Assembly: GCA_021532125.1 (NCBI GenBank)
Contig: JADYUX010000002.1
Location: 248,001 to 312,000 of the forward strand
Reading direction: 5' to 3'
Source: Arcanobacterium haemolyticum
GTDB lineage: Bacteria; Actinomycetota; Actinomycetes; Actinomycetales; Actinomycetaceae
DNA: 64,000 nucleotides
Positions 53,766 to 62,198 of this stretch are shown here, in pieces (the first letter of the stretch is position 1; every line of letters begins with the position of its first letter). The notes under the pieces were generated by a model. The model did no database searches and had not been told where the DNA came from. It was given only the letters and a program-made list of their open reading frames with translations. Made by a program: the position numbers and the translations under genes.

Positions 53766-54095
53766 ATGGGTCTTTTTTCTCGTAAACGCCATTCGAGCTC
53801 GAATCCCTCACGTCATTCCCAACGCGAGGCACAGGCCGCGACCGTGAAACATTTTGAAGACTTCGTCGGCTCGCGAATAGGAGTCGAAGCCTATTTCGAG
53901 CCGGAAACTCCCCGAGAACAATCTGCGCTTCTTCTCGTCGCACGCGATGGGGAGTGGACGCGGCGCAAAGTTCCCGATCTGCGTGAGGGAGGACAACTAG
54001 CCGCGAAGCTCGGTATCCCGTTCTACGAAGTTGTGAAGACCGGGTATCCCGATTCCATGCGCCAATGGAACGCGCGCCAACAACGCGGACGGTAA
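53766..54095 (+). CDS. Hypothetical small basic protein
   Basis: 109 residues, basic at both ends (GLFSRKRHSSSNPSRHS and RQWNARQQRGR), with a central segment (SRIGVEAYFEPETPREQSALLLVARDGEWTRR) that looks like a small beta-rich domain, plus KVPDLREGGQLAAKLGIPFYEV. I recall similar short actinobacterial proteins without assigned function. The ATG at 53766 has no strong ribosome site. Confidence 0.65.
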   Translation: MGLFSRKRHSSSNPSRHSQREAQAATVKHFEDFVGSRIGVEAYFEPETPREQSALLLVARDGEWTRRKVPDLREGGQLAAKLGIPFYEVVKTGYPDSMRQWNARQQRGR

Positions 54096-54114
54096 CCACT
54101 ATCGTCGTCATACA

Positions 54115-54148
54115 CGTGTGGGAGGTAAGCAGGCTTACCTCCCACACG
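54115..54148. terminator. Bidirectional terminator between hypothetical gene and pepA
   Basis: A perfect 16-bp inverted repeat around only two bases (CGTGTGGGAGGTAAGC and complement). Confidence 0.8.
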
Positions 54149-54167
54149 CCATATTAGGAACTATCTC

Positions 54168-55592
54168 TTACTTCGCAAGGTGCTGCACAAGCGTGCGCAC
54201 GGCAAATCCGCTAGCGCCCTTGCCGGTGTAGCCCCACGGTTCCTCAGTGTTGTACGACGGGCCAGCAATATCGATATGGGTCCACGGAACGTCACCGACG
54301 AATTCTTTGAGGAAAAGTCCCGCGACGAGCATTCCGCCAAACCGTGTTCCCGAATTCTTGATGTCTGCCACGTTCGACTTCAGCGACGAGAGCAGGTGCT
54401 CGGGAAGCGGCATCGGCCACATGGCCTCACCCGCCTCGGCAGCAGCCTCACCGATCTCAGCGACAAGCGCATCCGTCCCCATGATCCCTGCGCAACGGTT
54501 CCCGAGCGCAACCATCTGTGCACCTGTGAGAGTAGCAATGTCGATAACCTCGTCGGGCTTCTCAGCGATAGCCTGCGTCAGGCCATCAGCGAGCACAAGG
54601 CGCCCCTCGGCATCCGTATTCGTCACTTCGACAGTCTTACCACTCGACATGTGCAGAACATCACCGAGGCGCGTCGCCGAACCTGACAGCATGTTTTCCG
54701 CCACACACAACCACGCCGTAACGCGCACAGGAAGATTCATTCGCGCGGCAGCCCACACAACGGCGGCAACAGTTGCGGCACCTGTCATATCTGTCTTCAT
54801 GTCAAGCAAGCCAGCATGAGTCTTGAGGCTCATACCTCCCGAATCAAAGGTGATGCCCTTGCCGACAAGAGCCACATGACGCTCAGCATTGGCTGGTGCC
54901 CATTCGAGGCGAAGAAGGTACGACTCCGAGGTGGAACCAGCGCCAACACCCAAAAGTCCACCGCAGCTATGCTCCTGAAGCTCCTTCTCGCCCCAGACGC
55001 GAGCCGTCACTCCCGCCTTATCCGTCATCGAGATCGCGGCATCAACAAGCTCACGTGTACGCAAATCACCGGCGGGAGTATTCACGAGGTCACGCACAGC
55101 GTTCTGCGCATCGACAAGAATACGAACATGGTCGAGGCCATCTTCGGCCGTCGGTAGCGCCGAGACGACGTGAATCTCGTCAATCGGAGCCGACTTTTCC
55201 GACTTGTAACGGTCAAAACGGTATGCGCCGAGCAAAGCTCCCTCAGCAATTGCTGCAAATTCCGCCTCGTCCGAATGAGGGAAATCAACGACAACGACGC
55301 TCGGCAAGTCATGTGAGCGCAGCGCTGCGCCGGCGCACTCGCGCAAGTCAGCGAGCGAGGGATCACTTCCAAGGTGAACTGCGAGGATCTGGTGGCCGGC
55401 AAGCGCCGGTGAGGCGATCTTCGTGATCGTCTCCTTACGCGGAGATGCTGCTAACGTAGTAAGCGCGTCAACGACATCTGCCTTGGCTTGGCCAGTGAGT
55501 ACGGCCGAATCGAGTAGATTATGTGCAGTGACTCCGACGACAAGCGCGGCCCCTTCGGGCAGCGTCTGCGCGGTTGTTGTAATAGTTGTCAT
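54168..55592 (-). CDS. pepA: Leucyl aminopeptidase (M17)
   Basis: 474 residues of the two-zinc M17 family. Metal and catalytic residues are in VGKGITFDSGGMSLK, DMTGAA and the family signature NTDAEGRLVLADGL. The N-terminal domain is short, as in actinobacterial members. It trims N-terminal residues from peptides in the cytosol, overlapping in role with pepN. Confidence 0.95.
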   Translation of the reverse strand: MTTITTTAQTLPEGAALVVGVTAHNLLDSAVLTGQAKADVVDALTTLAASPRKETITKIASPALAGHQILAVHLGSDPSLADLRECAGAALRSHDLPSVVVVDFPHSDEAEFAAIAEGALLGAYRFDRYKSEKSAPIDEIHVVSALPTAEDGLDHVRILVDAQNAVRDLVNTPAGDLRTRELVDAAISMTDKAGVTARVWGEKELQEHSCGGLLGVGAGSTSESYLLRLEWAPANAERHVALVGKGITFDSGGMSLKTHAGLLDMKTDMTGAATVAAVVWAAARMNLPVRVTAWLCVAENMLSGSATRLGDVLHMSSGKTVEVTNTDAEGRLVLADGLTQAIAEKPDEVIDIATLTGAQMVALGNRCAGIMGTDALVAEIGEAAAEAGEAMWPMPLPEHLLSSLKSNVADIKNSGTRFGGMLVAGLFLKEFVGDVPWTHIDIAGPSYNTEEPWGYTGKGASGFAVRTLVQHLAK

Positions 55593-55625
55593 AGATCAAT
55601 GCTAAACGCATCTTTGGAGGAATTC

Positions 55626-56063
55626 GTGAGTTCAGAGCCCCGCGGGCTTAAGGACAAGCGCCAGTCCACACATGGCTGGCCGCTCGCAGTCCTCATTGTT
55701 CTCGCAGTTTTCGCCGTTATTTTTGCGTGGCGGGCAATCTTAGGTTCATCCGACGATTTCGCTGAAGGCAACGTCGCGACAGCCCTCATGACGTTCATTG
55801 CCGCCGGCATATGGGTAGCCGGTTCGGCTGGCATTATTCACAACGGCAGGAGAATGCGCCGACTCGCTTGGACGGCATGGACCATTAACCTCGTCGTTCC
55901 GCTTGGCACCCTCGTCGTTTCTACAGAATTCTTCTCCCGCGTGAGCCCCTGGTTCCACGGCGGTTCCACATATTTCTACATTCCGACGGTACTTTCGGCT
56001 ATAGCGCTGGCGCTGCTCGCGTGGTCCTCACCGTCCCAAATTGCGAGCCGCAACGGAGGCTGA
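55626..56063 (+). CDS. Hypothetical four-helix membrane protein
   Basis: 145 residues with about four transmembrane helices (VLIVLAVFAVIFAW, VATALMTFIAAGIWVAGSAG, a third near WTINLVVPLGTLVV, and a fourth near PTVLSAIALALLAW). GGAGG lies 5 bases before GTG 55626, preferred over ATG 55599. The stop is 1 base before pyrD, whose ribosome site is inside this gene, so they are cotranscribed. Similar small proteins precede pyrD in other actinobacteria as I recall; no function is known. Confidence 0.7.
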   Translation: MSSEPRGLKDKRQSTHGWPLAVLIVLAVFAVIFAWRAILGSSDDFAEGNVATALMTFIAAGIWVAGSAGIIHNGRRMRRLAWTAWTINLVVPLGTLVVSTEFFSRVSPWFHGGSTYFYIPTVLSAIALALLAWSSPSQIASRNGG

Positions 56064-56064
56064 C

Positions 56065-57093
56065 ATGCTCTACCGCTTCATTTACGACAAGATCTTTGTT
56101 CACATCGATCCCGAAAAAGCTCACCACGATGCGATGGAGGCGATTGGGCTTTTCGGCCGCACGCCTCTTGCTCCACTCGCGGCGGCAACCATAGGATTTC
56201 CCGGAACGGGCACATTCCCGGGGCTTTTTGCACGTCCCCTCCGCGGGCGTGTCGGCCTTGCGGCCGGGCAAGATAAGAATGCCACCGCGGTTCTCGGGAC
56301 ACTGGCTCTCGGCTTCGCTTTCACCGAGATCGGCACGGTCACACCGGAGCCCCAGCCCGGCAATGAACGCCCACGCCTTTGGCGTATCACTGAGCGACGC
56401 GCCTTCCGCAACCGCATGGGGTTCAATAACGATGGCGCCGACGCCGTAGCACAACGCTTGCGTGCTCTGCGCTCGACAAAACGGGGAAGGGCAGCCTTCG
56501 TCGGCGTCAACATCGGGAAGAATAAGTGGGTCAGCGCCGACGATGCCCCACGTGACTACGCCACGTGTGCACGAAAGCTCGCTCGCTACGCCGATTACCT
56601 CGTCATCAATGTTTCCTCGCCCAACACTCCTGGGCTCCGCGATCTCCAAGCCGTCGATCACCTCACAGGAATCGTCCGCGCAACTCGCGAAGCGGCTGAT
56701 GCCGCCGCCAACCGACACGTTCCCATTCTCGTCAAGATTGCACCGGACCTCGCCGACGACGACATCCTCGCCGTTGCCCGCATGGTGATCGACAAGGGGC
56801 TTGACGGCGTTGTCGCCACAAACACGACCATTGCTCACGACTACGGCGAAGGTGGGATGTCCGGAGCCCCGCTTATCGATCGTTCCGTGGATGTCGTCGG
56901 AATGCTTCGCTCCGCTCTCGGCACCGATAAAGTCATTATTGGCGTCGGCGGAATTTCGACCGTCGACGATGCACAGCGCATGATCAACGCAGGCGCCGAT
57001 CTTCTTGAGATTCTCACAAGCTTCGTTTACGAAGGCCCTCTCCTTCCAGGCAAGCTCAACCGTGCGCTTGCCGCAACGGGGGTACATCGCTAG
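56065..57093 (+). CDS. pyrD: Dihydroorotate dehydrogenase (quinone), class 2
   Basis: 342 residues with the class-2 features: an N-terminal amphipathic segment for membrane contact (MLYRFIYDKIFVHIDPEKAHH), the FMN/substrate motifs GLAAGQDKN, IGTVTPEPQPGN, RMGFNNDG, NVSSPNTPGLR, VKIAPDL and VGGI. The catalytic serine of class 2 is in NVSSPNTPG. It oxidises dihydroorotate to orotate in pyrimidine synthesis, passing electrons to quinone. GGAGG 5 bases before ATG 56065 fixes the start. Confidence 0.96.
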   Translation: MLYRFIYDKIFVHIDPEKAHHDAMEAIGLFGRTPLAPLAAATIGFPGTGTFPGLFARPLRGRVGLAAGQDKNATAVLGTLALGFAFTEIGTVTPEPQPGNERPRLWRITERRAFRNRMGFNNDGADAVAQRLRALRSTKRGRAAFVGVNIGKNKWVSADDAPRDYATCARKLARYADYLVINVSSPNTPGLRDLQAVDHLTGIVRATREAADAAANRHVPILVKIAPDLADDDILAVARMVIDKGLDGVVATNTTIAHDYGEGGMSGAPLIDRSVDVVGMLRSALGTDKVIIGVGGISTVDDAQRMINAGADLLEILTSFVYEGPLLPGKLNRALAATGVHR

Positions 57094-57167
57094 GGCTGAG
57101 CTTGAAGCAGCCTTGACGAGTTATCGGTTCATTCGAGGCGTCGCCACAGCGGTGAGAACGATAAAAA

Positions 57168-57196
57168 GAATGGGAGGGTGTTTCACCCTCCCATTC
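57168..57196. terminator. Bidirectional terminator after pyrD
   Basis: GAATGGGAGGGTG pairs perfectly with CACCCTCCCATTC around three bases. Confidence 0.85.
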
Positions 57197-57210
57197 GTCG
57201 TTACTGCCGA

Positions 57211-58218
57211 TTACGGCTGTGCCGGACCGTCTGTTGGCGGTGTCTGCGGTGGCTCGCTCTCATTCTGCGGCATCTGCTGCGGCGCAGAATTCGGCTGAGG
57301 CTGGGCCTGCGGCTGGAACGGAGCGGCCTGACCGTAAGCAGGCTGGCCATACGGAGCTGTTCCATATGGGGCCTGTGGCTGTTGAGGCTGACCGTACTGA
57401 GGTACACCAGATGTCGGGAACGGGGGAGCGTAGGGCGCTGCCGCCACTTTGCGCTTGTGTTCACGATTCGTGTAAAGCACCGAGAGTACCGACATGGCAG
57501 TCAAGGCTAGGCCTACGAGGATGAGAACCCACACGCCGATACCGGGGCTAAGCGGGTCCTTAGCCAAACCTACGATCCTGAAGCCATCAATGAGTGCAAT
57601 AACTCCAACGACGATTCCAAGAATAGAACCGGCCCATGCAGCCCACGACTTATTCGTCGCAAGGAATACGCCAACAAGGCCACCTACAAGAATGTAAGCA
57701 ATGAGGAAGATAATTCCGTCGCTTCCGATTCCGATTTCGCGGCCGCCCATAAGGCTGATGCTCATGCCCCAGAATTTAACGATCGGAAGGAAAAGGTCGA
57801 TAATTCCGACAAAAGCCGAAATGATCATGCCGTAGAGAATCCACTGGTAGGTAGGTTCACGTCCCGGTAGTTTCGCAGCTTGATCGTTGACGAGCTGCTG
57901 CGTGTCTTGCGCCAGCTTTGCCGCGCGTGGCGCAACCTGCTCGGTAAAGAAATCTTTTGCGCCCGAGGCGAGTTTCTTAGCCCCTTCAGTAACCTGATCG
58001 AGCGGATCAGGGCTTACAGGCTGCTGCGGCTGTGCCTGAGTCTGGGCTCGGAGTTGAGCGTTGATCCAGTCGGCTAGCCCGGGGTAGCAGGCTGGGTGCG
58101 AGAGAATGGCAGTCCAAAGATCTGGGCGCACCTGTGCAACCTGCGCCAAATATTCGGGTGTGACTCCTGGAGCGTAGAGCTGCTCCAGTGTCACCGTGGT
58201 CGGATCAAACGTTGTCAT
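57211..58218 (-). CDS. LRV-domain membrane protein with Pro/Gln-rich tail
   Basis: 335 residues. The N-terminus (VTLEQLYAPGVTPEYLAQVAQVRPDLWTAILSHPACYPGLADWI) is a variant leucine-rich-repeat unit seen in actinobacterial membrane proteins. A helical linker (GAKKLASGAKDFFTEQVAPRAAKLAQDT) precedes four transmembrane helices (about residues 125-250). The last 80 residues are Pro/Gln/Tyr/Gly-rich (PYGQPAYGQAAPFQP) and probably disordered. No enzymatic motif. The role is unknown; LRV modules usually mediate protein contacts. Confidence 0.75.
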   Translation of the reverse strand: MTTFDPTTVTLEQLYAPGVTPEYLAQVAQVRPDLWTAILSHPACYPGLADWINAQLRAQTQAQPQQPVSPDPLDQVTEGAKKLASGAKDFFTEQVAPRAAKLAQDTQQLVNDQAAKLPGREPTYQWILYGMIISAFVGIIDLFLPIVKFWGMSISLMGGREIGIGSDGIIFLIAYILVGGLVGVFLATNKSWAAWAGSILGIVVGVIALIDGFRIVGLAKDPLSPGIGVWVLILVGLALTAMSVLSVLYTNREHKRKVAAAPYAPPFPTSGVPQYGQPQQPQAPYGTAPYGQPAYGQAAPFQPQAQPQPNSAPQQMPQNESEPPQTPPTDGPAQP

Positions 58219-58410
58219 GAGAGGCGCCCTTCCTTAGTGGTCCCAACGTTTTCAGCATTAAGCCTATAACTTCGCATGGTTAAAGCCGTATTCTTTCCGG
58301 ATGTCTGCGGGTCTCGTGATTCGCGCGGGATGCGGCGGTTTTTCAAGCAAGAAGGCGCCGCTCAACTTAGCGACAGGTACATTTTTGGTGCACGAATTTC
58401 GTCGTCCATA

Positions 58411-58448
58411 AAAAATCCCAGGCCAGTTGTATCTTCTGACCTGGGATT
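58411..58448 (-). terminator. Terminator of tRNA-Pro
   Basis: On the minus strand AAATCCCAGGTCAG pairs with TGGCCTGGGATTT (one mismatch) and is followed by a T-run. Confidence 0.8.
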
Positions 58449-58456
58449 TCGTTCTG

Positions 58457-58530
<74 letters not shown>

Positions 58531-58596
58531 TCGCCACATCGTGACCAGACGAGATTACACCATCGGCACACTGCTCACCAAATGGGGGAGTGCGTG

Positions 58597-59214
58597 CTAT
58601 CCCACAACCGGGCGGATGACCCTCGCCGGATTTCCCACAGCAACGACACCTGAGGGGATATCCCTCGTTACGACACTTCCCGCGCCAATCACGGAGTCGT
58701 CACCAATTGTGACGCCGGGGCAGACGATAACTCCGCCACCAAGCCACACATTGTTGCCAATGACGATCGGCCGCGCGGCTTCGTATTTCTCTCGGCGAGG
58801 TTGAGGTTCGATTGGATGGATGGGTGTCAGGAGTTGGACATTGGGGCCGATTTGGCAATCCTCTCCAATTGTGATGCGTGCTGGGTCTAGTGCCACGAGG
58901 TTGTAATTGATGAATGTGCGGGCTCCGATCGACACGCTTTCGCCATAATCGACTCGAAATGGCGGCCTGATCTCGACGTCGTCGCCAACGTACCCGAAGA
59001 TTTCTCTCGCGAGGTCGTGAGCCGTATCGTCCCCATGTATGTACGCTTCTTCGTAGTGGGCGACGAGCTTGAGCGCTAACCTGTAGCGGGCTTGCAGTTC
59101 GGAATCGTCGGCAATGTACCAGTTGCCCGCGAGCATATTGTCGCGGACACTCGCATTCTCTCGGAGTGCCGGCGTGTGCACTTCGGGATCATCGAAAGTG
59201 TGATCGTTAGCCAC
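58597..59214 (-). CDS. Sugar O-acetyltransferase (left-handed beta-helix)
   Basis: 205 residues of the maltose/galactoside acetyltransferase group: an N-terminal helical domain (MLAGNWYIADDSELQARYRLALKLVAHYEEAY) and hexapeptide repeats (ITIGEDCQIGPNVQLLTPIHPI, IVIGNNVWLGGGVIVCPGVTIGDDSVIGAGSVVTRDIP). The catalytic histidine is the one in TPIHPI. The start is GTG 59214 with AGGAAAGGA upstream; the frame continues 45 residues further, but that part contains the rightward garA promoter. It uses acetyl-CoA; the acceptor sugar is unknown. Confidence 0.9.
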   Translation of the reverse strand: MANDHTFDDPEVHTPALRENASVRDNMLAGNWYIADDSELQARYRLALKLVAHYEEAYIHGDDTAHDLAREIFGYVGDDVEIRPPFRVDYGESVSIGARTFINYNLVALDPARITIGEDCQIGPNVQLLTPIHPIEPQPRREKYEAARPIVIGNNVWLGGGVIVCPGVTIGDDSVIGAGSVVTRDIPSGVVAVGNPARVIRPVVG

Positions 59215-59312
59215 GTCGCGTTCCTTTCCTACAAGACGCTGCACCTCGACGAATGTTGCGCCAGTAACGTTGCACATCAGTGGCTCAATCCATTCGATCG
59301 TTATAGACTTGT

Positions 59313-59318
59313 TATAAT
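59313..59318 (+). promoter_or_regulatory. -10 box of the garA operon
   Basis: A consensus TATAAT lies about 50 bases before the garA ATG, inside an AT-rich stretch. No matching -35 is obvious. Confidence 0.45.
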
Positions 59319-59370
59319 AATTGTGGTGTAAAAAACGTCCGCACCACAAGGCAATCGAGGAGGACTCACA

Positions 59371-59820
59371 ATGTCAGAAATGGGCAGCCAGCCATTGACC
59401 GGCGACATCTCCTCAACCTCACAGTTCCAGGCAATCGGTTCGCAGCAGGAAGCTGTTATTCCCGATCGGCGTGGCCTTCTGCCCGAAGAAGTCACGGCCA
59501 TCGAATCACTGCCGTTCGGCTCTGCGCTTCTTATTGCGCTGGCCGGGCCTAATGTGGGTGCTCGTTTCCTCCTCAATTCCGACACGACGAACGTCGGCCG
59601 CCACCCACGCACCGATATTTTTCTTGACGACTTCACCGTTTCTCGTCGTCACGCCCAGTTCCTCCGCGACGGCAATGAGTTTTCCGTCCGCGATTCAGGT
59701 TCACTCAATGGCACCTACGTCAATCGCGAGCGTATCGACGAAGTTGCGCTTCATGAGGGCGACGAGGTCCAGATCGGCAAGTACCGTCTCACGTTCTATC
59801 CTTCCCGAGCACAGGCATGA
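59371..59820 (+). CDS. garA: FHA-domain regulator GarA/OdhI
   Basis: 149 residues: a flexible N-terminus and a C-terminal FHA domain (about 50-145; NVGRHPRTDIFLDDFTVSRRHAQF, SLNGTYVN). GarA binds and inhibits 2-oxoglutarate dehydrogenase E1 and activates glutamate synthase until phosphorylated by Ser/Thr kinases on an N-terminal ETTS motif. Here the corresponding stretch reads SSTSQFQ, so the phosphoacceptor threonine is kept in a changed setting. The garA-ftsR-merR order follows Rv1827-Rv1828-Rv1830. Its stop overlaps the next start (ATGA). Confidence 0.9.
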   Translation: MSEMGSQPLTGDISSTSQFQAIGSQQEAVIPDRRGLLPEEVTAIESLPFGSALLIALAGPNVGARFLLNSDTTNVGRHPRTDIFLDDFTVSRRHAQFLRDGNEFSVRDSGSLNGTYVNRERIDEVALHEGDEVQIGKYRLTFYPSRAQA

Positions 59821-60581
59821 CGAATTACTCTCTCGTTTCCCAGGTTGAGACCGGCCAGCCTGACGCTAAGGTTGCGTGGCCTCAAGATCTTTCACACGAA
59901 CCAAATCTCAAGATCGGTGACGTGACGGCTGCTCTCGCTACTGAGTTTCCCATGCTCAGCCAGTCGAAGATCCGCCACTACGAATCCCTTGAGCTCATTA
60001 CTCCTCACCGCACTGCGTCGAATCAGCGTCTCTTTTCTGTGGCTGATGTTGAGCGTTTGCGTTTCATCCTTCAGGAACAGCGCGATCGTTATCTTCCGCT
60101 CTCTCAGATTCGAGAGATGCTTCGCCAGCTTGATTCTGGCGATCTCCCCGAAGGTGCGCATCCTGGCCGCATGCGGGCAGTGGCAGACGACGAGGTTCGG
60201 CGCGCCCAGCCAGGGACTCGTTTGCGCGTCGAGGAAGTCTCTGAGCTTACGGGGGTTTCCGTCACCGACATTACGGCAATGGTTGATATCGGGATCCTCG
60301 CGACCGACCCTCGCGGCCGCCTGTCGTGCCAGGCTCCTGAGATCGTGCGCTACGCCTCAATGATGCAGGCCAATGGGTATGAGCTACGGCAGATCAAGAG
60401 TATCCGCACATCGGCTCATTCCCATGCAATTATGATTACCTCCGCACTTGCCACAGAGCGCGCGAAGAAAACCGCCGTTGCGAAGGAGCGGGTTATCACG
60501 CAAGCTGCTGAGGACGCCGCCGCCATGACCCATCTTTATCGCGCTCTCCTCGCAGAAAATGTGGAGGTTGAGCTTCGCTAG
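59817..60581 (+). CDS. ftsR: MerR-family regulator FtsR
   Basis: 254 residues with an N-terminal MerR helix-turn-helix (NLKIGDVTAALATEFPMLSQSKIRHYESLELITPHR) and a second DNA-binding-like winged helix (LRVEEVSELTGVSVTDITAMVDIGIL). This two-lobe layout matches Rv1828/FtsR, shown in Corynebacterium to activate ftsZ and influence cell division. It starts within an ATGA overlap with garA, so the pair is translationally coupled. Confidence 0.88.
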   Translation: MTNYSLVSQVETGQPDAKVAWPQDLSHEPNLKIGDVTAALATEFPMLSQSKIRHYESLELITPHRTASNQRLFSVADVERLRFILQEQRDRYLPLSQIREMLRQLDSGDLPEGAHPGRMRAVADDEVRRAQPGTRLRVEEVSELTGVSVTDITAMVDIGILATDPRGRLSCQAPEIVRYASMMQANGYELRQIKSIRTSAHSHAIMITSALATERAKKTAVAKERVITQAAEDAAAMTHLYRALLAENVEVELR

Positions 60582-60666
60582 GTGAGGTGTCAGCTCACAC
60601 ACCACACCTTCTGACCAGGTAAAACGCTGGGTCGTAACGGTGGGAGAGTGGACAGTGTGAACAATA

Positions 60667-60687
60667 CTTCAAGTTAAAGTTGAAGTT
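60667..60687 (+). promoter_or_regulatory. Palindrome with three AAGTT repeats upstream of the MerR gene
   Basis: ACTTCAA and TTGAAGT flank 7 bases; the same stretch contains three consecutive six-base units beginning AAGTT (60672-60689). It lies about 100 bases before the MerR gene at 60785 and is a candidate operator for one of the two MerR proteins. Confidence 0.45.
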
Positions 60688-60784
60688 TAGACACGCCGAT
60701 GCGAGCGTGAGAGGCAAAGCTGCTATATCGTTGTGTCGTCGGCGTCCACCGGCACCACGTCACGCACTCGACTATGGAGGACCA

Positions 60785-61351
60785 ATGAGCGAAGGGGTTG
60801 CGCCTCACGACACAAAGCAGCGCGCACAGCAGATGCTCTTCGGCGACCCTCTGCCTGACCTCGATATTGAGACAGGCTACCGCGGTCCTATTGCCTGCAA
60901 AGCAGCCGGAATCACCTACCGCCAGCTCGATTACTGGGATCGTACGGGCCTTGTTTCGCCGTCAATCCAGAACGCAACCGGCTCAGGAAGTCAGCGTCTC
61001 TACTCGTTCCGCGACATCCTCGTTCTCAAGGTCGTTAAGCGCCTCCTCGACACCGGAGTTTCGCTCCAGCAGATTCGACGCGCGGTCAGTCAGCTCGCAG
61101 CTTACGGCGTAGATGATCTCGCTCAAATCACCCTCATGTCTGACGGAGCTTCCGTCTACGAATGTACATCCGACGACGAGGTTATTGACCTCGTCATGGG
61201 CGGCCAGGGAGTCTTTGGTATCGCAGTTGGCCGTGTGTGGCGCGAAGTCGAAGGCAGCCTTTCTGAACTTCCGACAGAGCGCGCCGAGGAAGCGCCCATC
61301 GTCGAAGACGAACTCGCAAAGCGGCGCGCTGCTAAACGCAAGCTCGGCTGA
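60785..61351 (+). CDS. MerR-family regulator (Rv1830-like)
   Basis: 188 residues with a MerR helix-turn-helix (about 30-100; YRGPIACKAAGITYRQLDYWDRTGLVSPSI, LYSFRDILVLKVVKRLLDTGVSLQQIRRAV) and a C-terminal effector-like part (DLVMGGQGVFGIAVGRVWREVEGSL). It corresponds to Rv1830 of mycobacteria. GGAGG before ATG 60785 gives the start. The DUF151 nuclease gene that lies between ftsR and this gene in mycobacteria is absent. Confidence 0.88.
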   Translation: MSEGVAPHDTKQRAQQMLFGDPLPDLDIETGYRGPIACKAAGITYRQLDYWDRTGLVSPSIQNATGSGSQRLYSFRDILVLKVVKRLLDTGVSLQQIRRAVSQLAAYGVDDLAQITLMSDGASVYECTSDDEVIDLVMGGQGVFGIAVGRVWREVEGSLSELPTERAEEAPIVEDELAKRRAAKRKLG

Positions 61352-61373
61352 TTGTTGTGAACAGATAGTAATG

Positions 61374-61409
61374 ATGTCCCGTCATCTCGATCATGACGGG
61401 ACATTTTCT
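61374..61409 (+). terminator. Intrinsic terminator after the MerR gene
   Basis: ATGTCCCGTCAT pairs perfectly with ATGACGGGACAT, followed by TTTCTTT. Confidence 0.85.
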
Positions 61410-61478
61410 TTGCTCATTCTGCGTCCACTACCAACAATTGTCCCTCTGATCCCACAGAAGTTTCCAACGGAGGTATCC

Positions 61479-62132
61479 ATGAAAACAAGAACATTGTTGA
61501 CCAGTACAGCAGTCGGTATTTTTCTCGCCCTGTCAGCCTGCACACCAACACCTACACCTGATGACTTATCATCATCGATTGCAACGACATCCGCAGATGC
61601 CGCAGACGAACTGTCATCCGCTGCGTCGAGTCTCCCACAGCGCGACCGGATTGAGGTGTTTGCCGCAGCAGTTTCAGAGGGCCGTACCGGCACCGCGCGT
61701 AAAACCCGTCCTGTAGATGCTCGACCGGCCCAAATAGGTGAGGTCATCGTAACGAACATTAAAGGTGACGGCGTTGAAACGGTATCAGAACCCGCTGAAG
61801 CAGGGGATATGGTTGTCCGGAATCGTTGTGAAGCCACAGGTAATGAGGAAATTCTTGTTAAGGCATCAAAATTTCCTCAGCGTTATGGCGAACCTCAGGG
61901 CACACCAGATGCCGAAGGTTACCAGGAATATATCCCAAGCGGGGTCGAACAAAAGTACTTCGTCGTAAACGAATCCGACGGCGAATTTGTCATGGAAGCA
62001 CCGTGGGGCGAGCTTCAGATTTACAAGCCAGGGGATGCTGTTGTACAAAATCCCGCTGACGAATCCGATATCTATCGGATCTATTCGCAGTCATTTGCCT
62101 GCACATACGAGGTCATCCAAGCTGCACGATGA
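61479..62132 (+). CDS. Putative lipoprotein of unknown function
   Basis: 217 residues. CGGAGG precedes ATG 61479. The signal peptide ends in a lipobox (LSAC), followed by a Thr/Pro/Ser-rich linker (TPTPTPDDLSSS) and an outer domain with two distant cysteines (RNRCEAT, SFACTYEV) that could form a disulfide. It is preceded by the MerR gene's terminator, so it is transcribed separately. I do not recognise the outer domain. Confidence 0.75.
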   Translation: MKTRTLLTSTAVGIFLALSACTPTPTPDDLSSSIATTSADAADELSSAASSLPQRDRIEVFAAAVSEGRTGTARKTRPVDARPAQIGEVIVTNIKGDGVETVSEPAEAGDMVVRNRCEATGNEEILVKASKFPQRYGEPQGTPDAEGYQEYIPSGVEQKYFVVNESDGEFVMEAPWGELQIYKPGDAVVQNPADESDIYRIYSQSFACTYEVIQAAR

Positions 62133-62135
62133 TAA

Positions 62136-62190
62136 TGAGATGAATTGGGGGGGGGCACAGCTTTTCGCTGTGCCCCCCCAATTCATCTCA
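62136..62190. terminator. Very strong bidirectional terminator with a nine-G run
   Basis: TGAGATGAATT plus a G-run and CACAGC pairs with GCTGTG, a C-run and AATTCATCTCA, about 24 bp with a 4-base loop. The left arm has nine G (62147-62155), the right arm seven C. It separates the convergent lipoprotein and permease genes. Confidence 0.85.
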
Positions 62191-62198
62191 GAGCAGCT

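Noticed and set aside
55999-57087. A 362-codon minus-strand frame opposite pyrD
   Set aside because: Antisense to a clear pyrD gene; no motif and no start signal.
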